Shown here one piece after another: positions 24,527 to 31,468 of a stretch of DNA of 33,484 nucleotides. The stretch is from Micromonospora lupini str. Lupac 08 (lineage in GTDB: Bacteria; Actinomycetota; Actinomycetes; Mycobacteriales; Micromonosporaceae). The stretch covers positions 576,259 through 609,742 of the forward strand of contig NZ_HF570108.1 of assembly GCF_000297395.2 (NCBI RefSeq), written 5' to 3'. A model generated the notes under the pieces. It did not search any database. It was not told the DNA's origin and saw nothing but the letters and a program-made list of their open reading frames with translations. Every line of letters starts with the position of its first letter. Position 1 is the stretch's first letter. The translations under genes and the position numbers were made by a program.

Positions 24527-25676
24527 GGGCGATCAGCTCCTTCATGATCTCGTTGGTGCCGCCGTAGATCTTCTGGACGCGGGCGTCGGCGTACATCCGG
24601 GCGATCGGGTACTCCGTCGTGTAGCCGTAGCCGCCGAACAGTTGCAGGCACCTGTCGATGACCTCGCACTGGCCGTCGGTGAGCCACGACTTCGCCATCG
24701 CCGCAGTGGCCACGTCCAGGTCGCCACGGGTGTGCCGGACGATGCAGTCGTCCAGGAAGACCCGGCTGACCCGGGTGCGGGTGGCGCACTCGGCGAGCAC
24801 CATCCGGGTGTTCTGGTGCCCCATCAGGGTCTTGCCGAAGGCGGAGCGCTCCTTGGCGTACGCGACGGTAAGCGCGACGGCGCGTTCCATCGCGGCCACC
24901 GCGCCGACGCCGATCACCAGCCGTTCCTGCGGGAGCTGCTGCATGAGCTGGATGAAGCCCAGCCCTTCGGCGCCGCCGAGCAGGTTTGCCGCCGGCACCC
25001 GGAACTCGTCGAAGAACAGCTCGGCCGTGTCGTTGGCGTGCAGCCCGATCTTGGACAGTAGCCGGCCCCGACGGAAGCCGTCCGGGTCGCCGCCCACCTC
25101 GCAGACCAGCAGCGAGACGCCGGCCGCCCGCTGCTCGGGGTCGGTCTTCACGGCCACGATGATCAGATCGGCCAGACCGCCGTTGGTGATGAACGTCTTC
25201 GCACCGGTGACCAGGTAGTCGTCGCCGTCACGGACCGCCCGCGTACGCATCGCCTGGAGGTCCGAGCCGCCGTCGGGCTCGGTCATCGCGATCGCGCCCA
25301 CCAGCTCACCGCTGCACAGGCCGGGCAGCCACCGTCGCTTCTGCTCCTCGCTGCCGTACGCGACGAGATACCCGGTGACGATGCCACTGTGGACGGCCAA
25401 CCCGAGGCTGCTCTCCCCGGTGTACGCCTGCTCGTGCAGCAGCACGGCCTCGTGGGTGAAGCCGCCGCCTCCGCCGCCGTACTCCTCGGGGACCGACAGG
25501 CCGAGCAACCCCAGCTCACCGGCGCGCCGGTAGTGCTCGCGGTCCGGGTGGCCCTGCGCCAGCAGGCGCTCGGTGTGCGGCAGGACGTCCTTGGTGAAGA
25601 AGGTGCGGGCCAGGTCGGCGAGGTCGTCGTGCTCCGGTTCGCGCCAGGGTGAGGGGGAACCATCGGGCGTCGGCAT
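24516..25676 (-). CDS. Acyl-CoA dehydrogenase, long-chain (LCAD)-like
   Basis: The 386-residue FAD enzyme has the family motifs [21 protein letters not shown] and [11 protein letters not shown]. It ends [17 protein letters not shown], the ending seen in long-chain acyl-CoA dehydrogenases. The usual catalytic Glu of the YEGT site is Gly here. As in LCAD and isovaleryl-CoA dehydrogenase, the base is likely the helix-G Glu, Glu251 in QQLPQERL. It introduces the trans-2 double bond and passes electrons to ETF. ATG 25676 is chosen because gaggg lies 8 bases upstream. The frame is open to a TTG at 25712, but the added residues are not family-like. It is the first gene of the beta-oxidation operon. 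Confidence 0.94.
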   Translation of the reverse strand: MPTPDGSPSPWREPEHDDLADLARTFFTKDVLPHTERLLAQGHPDREHYRRAGELGLLGLSVPEEYGGGGGGFTHEAVLLHEQAYTGESSLGLAVHSGIVTGYLVAYGSEEQKRRWLPGLCSGELVGAIAMTEPDGGSDLQAMRTRAVRDGDDYLVTGAKTFITNGGLADLIIVAVKTDPEQRAAGVSLLVCEVGGDPDGFRRGRLLSKIGLHANDTAELFFDEFRVPAANLLGGAEGLGFIQLMQQLPQERLVIGVGAVAAMERAVALTVAYAKERSAFGKTLMGHQNTRMVLAECATRTRVSRVFLDDCIVRHTRGDLDVATAAMAKSWLTDGQCEVIDRCLQLFGGYGYTTEYPIARMYADARVQKIYGGTNEIMKELIARAL

Positions 25677-25752
25677 GTGCACCACCCTCGCGCGCTGTTG
25701 GCGGCATGTCAATAAGTCTCGATCAGCTCCTGGGCGGCCGAGACCATTGATC

Positions 25753-25818
25753 GACTCCGGTTCCTTGAAGTCGGGCCATCCGCAGCGTGGGACACCCCGG
25801 ATTCAAGGAAACCGAGTC
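25753..25818. terminator. Long inverted repeat after the WYL regulator, ahead of the beta-oxidation operon
   Basis: The arms gactccggttccttgaa (25753-25769) and its partner at 25802-25818 match in 15 of 17 positions around a 32-base loop. It begins 3 bases after the WYL gene stop on the minus strand. It may end that transcript, or the dyad could be an operator for the beta-oxidation operon whose first ATG is about 77 bases further on. No U-tract is present. Confidence 0.5.
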
Positions 25819-25820
25819 GG

Positions 25821-26798
25821 CTAGCTGCGGGTCGGCTCGCGTCGTCCGGAGGCCGCCAACCGCTCAGCGAGTGCGACGACACGGTCGCGGAGTTCGTCGG
25901 GGCGTTCGATGACGAACGGCAGGTCGAGCGCGGCGAGCACAGCAGGTAACCAGTCGAGGCTCTCTGCCCGGATCTCCACGTCCTGCCAGCCCTCGTCCGC
26001 ACCCTCTCGCACCTCGGCGATGCTGGCCGGTAGCTGCCTGCGGATCTGCTCACGTGTGCCCTGTATCCGCAGCGACACCGCATGCCGGTACGGCGCCTGT
26101 GCCATCGAGGTGAGGAGGTGTCCTGCGGGATCGTTGCCGGCGGGCGGCTCGAACGAGCCGGGCAGCGTTCTCGCGTCCGCGATGCGGTCGAGCCGAAGGG
26201 TCCGATCCTCACCGATATCCGGATCGACCCCGGTGACGTACCACCGGCCGGCATGGTTGACCAGCCCGAACGGATGCAGCGCGCGGACGCTGCGCCTGCC
26301 GTTGCCCGAGGTGTACTGGAGTGAGATCGGCCGGTGCTGGCGGACCGCCTCGGCGACGGTGAGGAGTACGTCTGTCTGCGGCGCAGGGAAGTCGTCGGGG
26401 TCGGTGGTGAAGGCGAGGGACTGGAGTACGGCGTCCAGCCGGTCCGCGATCCGCTGCGGCAGGACGCGCCGGATCTTCGCGGCGGCAGTCTCACCCGCCG
26501 TACCTGTGGCCGTCGCCAGCCCGGCACGGCGGCCGGCAACCAGCCCGAGGAGGACGGCCAAGGCTTCGTCGTCGCTGAACATCAGCGGCGGCAGACGATA
26601 ACCGGCGGCGAGCCGATACCCGCCGTAGCGACCGCGCACCGACTCCACCGGCACGTCGAGGTCGACCAGGTGACTCACGTAGCGCCGCACCGTGCGCGGT
26701 TCGACACCGAGGCGCTCGGCAAGCTCGGCCATCGTCCGCACGCCGCCGGACTGCAAGAGCCCCAGCAGTGCGAGCACCTGGGCTGTCGGTCGTGCCAC
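25821..26798 (-). CDS. WYL-domain transcriptional regulator (YafY-like)
   Basis: The 325-residue protein has an N-terminal DeoR-like winged helix-turn-helix (about 8-62, TMAELAERLGVEPRTVRRYV, then GRYGGYRL). A WYL domain follows (about 145-215), with the signature GRWYVTGVDPDIGEDRTLRLDRI shortened here to its core, WYV at residues 186-188. A C-terminal WCX-like region completes it (about 230-310). WYL domains bind small ligands or nucleic acid. It starts at GTG 26798 with gaggtagg upstream and is divergent from the VOC gene. A 31-bp inverted repeat between them is its likely operator. Confidence 0.9.
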   Translation of the reverse strand: MARPTAQVLALLGLLQSGGVRTMAELAERLGVEPRTVRRYVSHLVDLDVPVESVRGRYGGYRLAAGYRLPPLMFSDDEALAVLLGLVAGRRAGLATATGTAGETAAAKIRRVLPQRIADRLDAVLQSLAFTTDPDDFPAPQTDVLLTVAEAVRQHRPISLQYTSGNGRRSVRALHPFGLVNHAGRWYVTGVDPDIGEDRTLRLDRIADARTLPGSFEPPAGNDPAGHLLTSMAQAPYRHAVSLRIQGTREQIRRQLPASIAEVREGADEGWQDVEIRAESLDWLPAVLAALDLPFVIERPDELRDRVVALAERLAASGRREPTRS

Positions 26799-26813
26799 GC
26801 CTTGAACCTACCT

Positions 26814-26844
26814 CGAATACTGGACCAGATCTGTCCAGTATTCG
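26814..26844. promoter_or_regulatory. Perfect 12+12 bp inverted repeat, candidate operator of the WYL regulator
   Basis: cgaatactggac (26814-26825) and gtccagtattcg (26833-26844) are exact complements separated by seven bases (cagatct). It lies 15 bases upstream of the WYL start and 53 upstream of the VOC start, so one dimer could control both. AT-rich parts of the arms (aata, tatt) could double as -10 elements. Confidence 0.75.
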
Positions 26845-26897
26845 GGTTAGCGTGCTGACGTCAGACCGGTACCGACCGTACTGAGCAGGGAGAAGGC

Positions 26898-27296
26898 ATG
26901 GATTTCGTATCGATCCGCATCATCGCCGGCGACATCAACCGACTGGTCGGCTTCTACGAGAAGATCACGGGCGTGCAGGCGACATGGGGCAACGAGGACT
27001 TCGCCGAGTTGCGCACCGCCCACGGCACGCTGGCGATCGGCAGTACCCGCACCGTCCCACTGTTCGCGCCGGGATCGGCCCGCCCGGCCGACAACCACAC
27101 CGTGATCATCGAGTTCCTCGTGCCAGACGTGGACGCGCTCTACGAGAAGCTGAAGACCGTGGTGGAGGACTTCGTGAACGAGCCCACGACCATGCCCTGG
27201 GGCAACCGAGCCCTGCTCTTCCGCGACCCCGACGGCAACCTGGTCAACTTCTTCACCCCGGTGACGCCTGAGGCGACCGAGAAGTTCGGCCGCTGA
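26898..27296 (+). CDS. VOC-superfamily (glyoxalase/bleomycin-resistance fold) protein
   Basis: The 132-residue protein has two beta-alpha-beta-beta-beta units: VSIRIIAGDINRLVGFYEKI with NEDFAELRTAHGTLAIGS, then HTVIIEFLVPDVDALYEKLK with TTMPWGNRALLFRDPDGNLV and NFFTP. Asp/Glu residues at the usual metal positions of the second unit (FRDPDGN) suggest a metal site, but the substrate cannot be read. agggagaagg lies just before the ATG. The divergent WYL regulator and shared dyad suggest it is induced by the regulator's ligand. Confidence 0.88.
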   Translation: MDFVSIRIIAGDINRLVGFYEKITGVQATWGNEDFAELRTAHGTLAIGSTRTVPLFAPGSARPADNHTVIIEFLVPDVDALYEKLKTVVEDFVNEPTTMPWGNRALLFRDPDGNLVNFFTPVTPEATEKFGR

Positions 27297-27300
27297 CCAG

Positions 27301-27458
27301 GTCGGCCCAGCCACTGCGCGTGAACTACTCGGCCTCGTGACCGGGTGCAGCGAGCGCCCGGAGTGGCGGTCGGCGCGATCAACGCGGCGCTCTACTCCGA
27401 GACGTCCAACCTGCGGCACCTCGGCCGGCACGTGGTCCGGCGCCGCCGCGGCCAGTGA
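27301..27458 (+). pseudogene. Probable remnant of a decayed gene (short frameshifted fragment)
   Basis: Two adjoining frames look like real protein. TARELLGLVTG is followed, after a frame change near 27340-27345, by VQRAPGVAVGAINAALYSET and then SNLRHLGRHVVRRRRGQ, ending at TGA 27456-27458. Codon third positions are coding-like, and the fragment ends in a basic tail as many small helical proteins do. There is no start codon or ribosome-binding site. The parent family was not recognised with certainty, and it might also be chance. Confidence 0.3.
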
Positions 27459-27625
27459 TCACTTGATGCTCAGCAGTTCGAGAACGGCTCTGGCAACTGC
27501 TGGACACCACGTGATCATGGGCGTTCGTTGGTCAAGTGATGAAAAGTAGGTTCTACGGCTGCCCCTGACCTACTTCTCATCACTTGATCAAGGTGAGGGG
27601 GGTGGCTGCCGCTAGGGTCGGGCAG
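27457..27625. other. Structured intergenic region with nested dyads and repeated ATCACTTGAT; no gene seen
   Basis: Within a 329-base gap between the VOC and TetR genes, the decamer atcacttgat occurs at 27458-27467 and 27579-27588, and a reverse copy with one change at 27531-27540. gatcac (27457) can pair with gtgatc (27511), and cagcagtt (27471-27478) with aactgctg (27495-27502), nested inside it. A second, larger stem follows at 27530-27589. The region is less GC-rich than its surroundings. No RNA family was recognised, and it is not a tRNA. Confidence 0.6.
27530..27589. terminator. 22-bp inverted repeat ahead of the TetR gene (terminator or operator)
   Basis: The arm at 27530-27551 (ggtcaagtgatgaaaagtag and two more bases) matches the reverse complement of 27568-27589 in 20 of 22 positions, with a 16-base loop. 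It lies 37 bases upstream of the TetR ATG. TetR proteins often bind dyads here, but the size and loop also fit a terminator of the upstream VOC gene. The sequence does not decide. Confidence 0.5.
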
Positions 27626-28276
27626 ATGAGTGTCGAGACGGCTCCCCGTCGCCGCCGGTTGGAGCCGGACGCCAGGCGCGGGCAGATCCTCGCCTGCGCG
27701 GTCCGGCTGTTCGGCGAGCGGCCGTACGCGGACGTGTCGACCACCGACGTCGCCCGGGAGGCGGGTGTCGCCAGGGGCCTCGTCAACCACTACTTCGGCA
27801 CGAAGAAGGACCTCTACCTGGAGGTTGTCCGGGTCATGGTGACCATTCCGGAGGTCGCTCTGGAACGGCTGCCCAAGGGTGATCTGCGGACGCGGGTCGA
27901 CGCCAGCGTGTCGTGGTTCCTCGACGTGGTGTCCCGGCACAGCACCTCCTGGCTGGCCGCCGTCACCGCCCGGGGGATGGGTGGCGACGCCGACGTGGAG
28001 CGGGTGCTCGCCGAGGCCGAGGAGGTCGCCGCGGACCGCATGCTCGTCGCCGTGGGGCTGGCCGGCGAGGCGGAGCACCGCGAGGAGTTGCGCGGGATGG
28101 TCCGGGCGTACGGCGGACTGGCCACGTCGACCGCCCGGGAGTGGCTCCAGCGTGGCGCATTGACCCGTGTCCAGGTGCACCTGCTGCTCACGGCCACGCT
28201 GCTGACCATTGTGGAACAGGTCATCCCGCAGGTCATCGCGGGCGAGGAGGCGGCGCGGCAGGCACATCCCGGCTAG
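27626..28276 (+). CDS. TetR-family transcriptional regulator
   Basis: The 216-residue protein begins with a TetR helix-turn-helix (about 15-62): RRGQILACAVRLFGERPYAD, then TTDVAREAGVARGLVNHYFG and TKKDLYLEV. An all-helical ligand-binding domain without recognised specificity follows. ATG 27626 is preferred to a TTG at 27584 that would lie inside the upstream inverted repeat. It is 58 bases ahead of, and in the same direction as, the flavin monooxygenase gene, so it probably controls that gene and itself. Confidence 0.9.
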   Translation: MSVETAPRRRRLEPDARRGQILACAVRLFGERPYADVSTTDVAREAGVARGLVNHYFGTKKDLYLEVVRVMVTIPEVALERLPKGDLRTRVDASVSWFLDVVSRHSTSWLAAVTARGMGGDADVERVLAEAEEVAADRMLVAVGLAGEAEHREELRGMVRAYGGLATSTAREWLQRGALTRVQVHLLLTATLLTIVEQVIPQVIAGEEAARQAHPG

Positions 28277-28279
28277 CCA

Positions 28280-28294
28280 TTGGCGAGCCGCCAA
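28280..28294. promoter_or_regulatory. Short inverted repeat between TetR and monooxygenase genes
   Basis: ttggcg and cgccaa flank a 3-base spacer (agc), just after the TetR stop and 41 bases before the monooxygenase ATG. It is short enough to be chance, but the position would suit an operator. Confidence 0.25.
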
Positions 28295-28334
28295 CAAGCT
28301 GTTACGGTCGGCCGCACCGCCGAGGGAGCCCGCC

Positions 28335-29813
28335 ATGGCCGACAGCGCAGCCACCACCCGACATCCCCGACGGGTGCGGGTGGCGATCATCGGCTCCGGG
28401 TTCGGTGGGGTGGCGGTGGCCGCCGCGCTGCGCCGCGCCGGCGACGCGGACGTGGTGCTGCTGGAGCGGGCCGACCGGATCGGCGGCGTCTGGCGGGACA
28501 ACACCTATCCGGGCTGCGCCTGCGACATCCCGGCGCCGCTCTACTCGTACTCCTTCGCCCTGAACCCGGACTGGTCGCGGCGCTTCCCGCCGCACTCGGA
28601 GATCCTGGACTACCTGCACCGCTGCGTGACGGAGCTGGGGCTTACCGACAGCGTGCGGCTGCGTACCGAGGTCACCGACGCGTCGTGGGACGAGACCGCG
28701 GCGTGCTGGCGGCTGCGTACCGCCGACGGCGCGGAACTGACGGCGGACGTCCTGGTCCCGGCGGTCGGTCAGCTCTCGCAGCCGGTGGTGCCCGCGCTGC
28801 CCGGCGCGCAGCGTTTCACCGGGGCGGCGATGCACACCGCCCGGTGGGACCCGGCGGTACGCCTGGACGGCGCCCGGGTCGCGGTGATCGGCACCGGCGC
28901 CAGCGCGGTGCAGTTGGTGCCGGCCATCGCCGACCGGGCGGCCCGGGTCACCGTCTTCCAGCGCACCCCGCCCTGGACGCTGCCCAAGCCGGACCGCAGG
29001 CACGGGCGGCTGGGCCGGGTGCTCTACCGGCGGGTGCCGGCGCTGATGCGGGTGCCCCGGGCCGCGTTCTGGTCGGTGACCGTGCTCACCGGGCTGGCGG
29101 TGACCGGCAACCGGGCCGCCGCGGCGGTGCTGCGGGGTGTCTCCCGGGCGCAGAGGTGGTGGCAGGTACGCGACCCGGAGCTGCGTGCCCGCGTCACGCC
29201 TGTCGAGCCGATGGGCTGCAAGCGGGTGTTGTTCACCAACGACTGGCTGCCCGCCCTGGGCCGGGAGGACGTCGAGCTGGTCACCGAGGCGATCGTCGAG
29301 GTGACCGAGGACGGCATCCGCACCGCCGACGGCCGGATCCACACCTGCGACGTGCTGGTCTATGGCACCGGCTTCGCGGCCACCGACTTCCTGGTGCCGA
29401 TCCGGGTCACCGGCCGCGCCGGCCGCCAGCTCGGCGAGGAGTGGCGCGACGGCGCGTACGCGTACCTCGGAATGGCCGTGCCCGGCTTCCCCAACCTCTT
29501 CCTGATGTACGGCCCGAACACCAACACAGGCAACACGTCGGTGCTCTACTTCCTGGAGGCGCAGGCCCGGCACATCGCCCAGGCGGTGCGCCTGCTCGCC
29601 GCCGGTGGCGAACCCCTGGAGGTACGCCCCGACGTGGCTGCCGGCTACGACGCGGAGCTGCAACGCCGGCTCGCCGGAAGCGTGTGGACGGCCTGTCGGA
29701 GCTGGTACCGCACGGCCACCGGCCGGATCGTCACCAACTGGCCGGGGATGGCCGCCGAGTACCGCCGCCGTACCGCCCGGCTGGACCCGGCCGACTACGG
29801 CCGCCGCGGCTAG
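28335..29813 (+). CDS. Flavin-containing monooxygenase of the Baeyer-Villiger type
   Basis: The 492-residue protein has a FAD-binding GSGFGG (residues 20-25) and a second nucleotide site GTGASA (186-191) for NADPH. Between them is FTGAAMHTARWD (161-172), which fits the Baeyer-Villiger fingerprint FxGxxxHxxxW(P/D). A late VYGTGF and MYGPNTNTGNTS complete the pattern. It probably inserts oxygen next to a ketone, or hydroxylates a lipophilic substrate, using NADPH and O2. Substrate is unknown, although the neighbouring beta-oxidation operon makes a sterol or fatty ketone conceivable. gagggag lies 6 bases before ATG 28335. Confidence 0.93.
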   Translation: MADSAATTRHPRRVRVAIIGSGFGGVAVAAALRRAGDADVVLLERADRIGGVWRDNTYPGCACDIPAPLYSYSFALNPDWSRRFPPHSEILDYLHRCVTELGLTDSVRLRTEVTDASWDETAACWRLRTADGAELTADVLVPAVGQLSQPVVPALPGAQRFTGAAMHTARWDPAVRLDGARVAVIGTGASAVQLVPAIADRAARVTVFQRTPPWTLPKPDRRHGRLGRVLYRRVPALMRVPRAAFWSVTVLTGLAVTGNRAAAAVLRGVSRAQRWWQVRDPELRARVTPVEPMGCKRVLFTNDWLPALGREDVELVTEAIVEVTEDGIRTADGRIHTCDVLVYGTGFAATDFLVPIRVTGRAGRQLGEEWRDGAYAYLGMAVPGFPNLFLMYGPNTNTGNTSVLYFLEAQARHIAQAVRLLAAGGEPLEVRPDVAAGYDAELQRRLAGSVWTACRSWYRTATGRIVTNWPGMAAEYRRRTARLDPADYGRRG

Positions 29814-29879
29814 GGCCTGTCCTGCCCCGCAGTGGCCGGCGAGTCGCTGTGGCCGTGACACAGACCACCCGCGAACCGC

Positions 29880-29920
29880 ACCGCTGAAATAGCCGTAAGG
29901 CTTATGCTTATTTCAGCGGT
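29880..29920. promoter_or_regulatory. AT-containing inverted repeat upstream of the MBL hydrolase gene
   Basis: accgctgaaata (29880-29891) and tatttcagcggt (29909-29920) are exact complements with a 17-base spacer. It lies 66 bases after the monooxygenase stop and 53 before the hydrolase ATG. It could terminate the former or be the operator of the latter. The AT-rich centre resembles a promoter region. Confidence 0.5.
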
Positions 29921-29973
29921 CGGAGTCAGTGACACCCGCGCCCGGGATTCGACGCGTCACCCGAGGAGGAGAC

Positions 29974-30822
29974 ATGTCCACATCTGCCCTGTCCTACGAG
30001 GTTTTCGTCTTGGATGGCCCGGTCCGGGCCGGAGACCAGCGCATGCCGGACGGTTCACCCATCCACTTCAATCCGACAGCCACCACCCTGATTTCGGGGG
30101 CCGAGGAGGCGCTGCTGGTGGACCCCCCTTTCACCTATCAGCAGATCGCGACGGTGGGCGACTGGATCGAGCGGTCGGGCAAGCGGCTGACGGCCATCTA
30201 CGCCACCCACGGGCACGGCGACCACTGGTTCGGTGCCCCTGAGCTGGTCAAGCGCTTCCCCGACGCCGTCACCTACGCCACGCCCGGGACCATCGAGGTC
30301 ATGCACCAGCAGGCCACCGTCGGGCGCCAAGAGGTCTTCGACAAGGTCTTCCCCGGGCTGATCCCGGAGTCGCCCGTCGACGCCGTTCCGGTGCCGTCCG
30401 GCGGAATCCTGCTCGAAGGCAACGTCGCCCAGCCGGTCGAGACCGGGCACACCGACGGCGACCAGACCACAGTCCTACACGTCCCGTCGATCGGCCTCGT
30501 GGTGGCTGGCGACGTCGTCTACAACGGGGTCCACCAGTACCTGCTGGAGACGGTCAATGGTGGCCTGCGGGAGTGGCTCAAGGCCCTCGACCGCGTCGAG
30601 GCCCTCGCGCCCCGGGCGGTCGTGGCCAGCCACAAGAACCGCAACCGCCCCGACGACCCGTCGAGCATCGACGAGACCCGGAGGTACCTGCTGAACGTGG
30701 AGCGGCTGTTGGCTGAGGAGTCGACAGCCCTTGGGTTCTTCAACGCGATGATGGAGCTCTATCCGGACTGGGTCAACCCGGGACCGCTGTGGTACGGGGC
30801 GCTCGGCCTGATCGGAAAGTGA
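29974..30822 (+). CDS. MBL-fold metallohydrolase
   Basis: The 282-residue protein has the metallo-beta-lactamase-fold metal motif THGHGDH (His79, His81, Asp83, His84), then His159 in VETGHTDGDQ, Asp180 in VVAGDVVY and His220 in VASHKN, so a two-zinc site is complete. The family hydrolyses thioesters, lactones and similar substrates, and the substrate is not deducible here. ATG 29974 follows a strong gaggaggag. An ATG at 29929 would add 15 residues without family similarity. The CGNR-like gene starts at once after its stop, so the two form an operon. Confidence 0.92.
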   Translation: MSTSALSYEVFVLDGPVRAGDQRMPDGSPIHFNPTATTLISGAEEALLVDPPFTYQQIATVGDWIERSGKRLTAIYATHGHGDHWFGAPELVKRFPDAVTYATPGTIEVMHQQATVGRQEVFDKVFPGLIPESPVDAVPVPSGGILLEGNVAQPVETGHTDGDQTTVLHVPSIGLVVAGDVVYNGVHQYLLETVNGGLREWLKALDRVEALAPRAVVASHKNRNRPDDPSSIDETRRYLLNVERLLAEESTALGFFNAMMELYPDWVNPGPLWYGALGLIGK

Positions 30823-30829
30823 TGTGACA

Positions 30830-31450
30830 ATGCCGTCGGTGTCCCCTCCGCTGTGGCCCGCCACCGCGAGATACGGCCTCGACCCCGCACCGGGCGGCCT
30901 CGGGCTCGTCCAGGACCTGCTCAACACGCTCCCGGCCGGCGCCCCGCGCCAGCCGGATCTCCTCGACGATCTCGACAGTGCCACGCAGTGGGCGGACGAT
31001 GTCGCCGTCCGGTGGTCGACGGCCACCGGGCGACCGGCACCCGACGTGACGCTCGACCCGACGGGCCTGCGGGCGCTGCGGACCTTCCGCGACGAGCTGC
31101 GGTACAGGATCGATGCCCGGCTCCACGCCACACCGGAATCCGGGCCGCCCGAGCCGGTGCAGGCGCCTCTTGCGGCAGGCGCCACGCTGCGGCTCGACGG
31201 GAACGGCTCGGTCCACCTCGATCCCGCCGGGACGGGGGCCGAGTCGCTTGTCTCCCTCGTCCTGGCGGAATTGTTCACGGCGCAACTCACCGACGTCGGC
31301 CGGCGCATCAAGACCTGCCGCAACCCCCGGTGCCAGGTGGCGTTCTACGACCGCTCCCGCAACAACAGCGGGGTCTGGCACTCCGTCCGCGTCTGCGGCC
31401 TTCCGGCCAACCTGCGGGCCCACCGAGCACGCCGACGGCAGACGGACTGA
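30830..31450 (+). CDS. CGNR zinc-finger/ABATE-like regulator with altered finger
   Basis: The 206-residue protein has an N-terminal ABATE-like helical part (LGLVQDLLNT, DLLDDLDSATQWA, LRALRTFRDELR) and a C-terminal finger-like segment. The latter reads CRNPRCQVAFYDRSRN (Cys163, Cys168), VWHSVRVCG (His184, Cys189) and a basic tail. Typical members have WC and CGNR, and here these are WH and CGLP, so the finger would use C-C-H-C and the name-giving motif is lost. Such proteins are presumed regulators of the adjacent gene. ATG 30830 is given, and GTG 30824 is possible. It is 7 bases after the hydrolase stop. Confidence 0.75.
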   Translation: MPSVSPPLWPATARYGLDPAPGGLGLVQDLLNTLPAGAPRQPDLLDDLDSATQWADDVAVRWSTATGRPAPDVTLDPTGLRALRTFRDELRYRIDARLHATPESGPPEPVQAPLAAGATLRLDGNGSVHLDPAGTGAESLVSLVLAELFTAQLTDVGRRIKTCRNPRCQVAFYDRSRNNSGVWHSVRVCGLPANLRAHRARRRQTD

Positions 31451-31468
31451 ACAGCCCGTACCCGAGGC

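Noticed and set aside
17735..25676. Genomic island or prophage around the effector cassette
   Set aside because: No integrase, transposase, tRNA edge or direct repeats were seen, and codon use resembles the neighbours.
27457..27516. tRNA-like impression from a folded segment containing gttcgag
   Set aside because: It lacks a full cloverleaf, an acceptor stem of seven pairs and a recognisable anticodon arm; only nested dyads are present.
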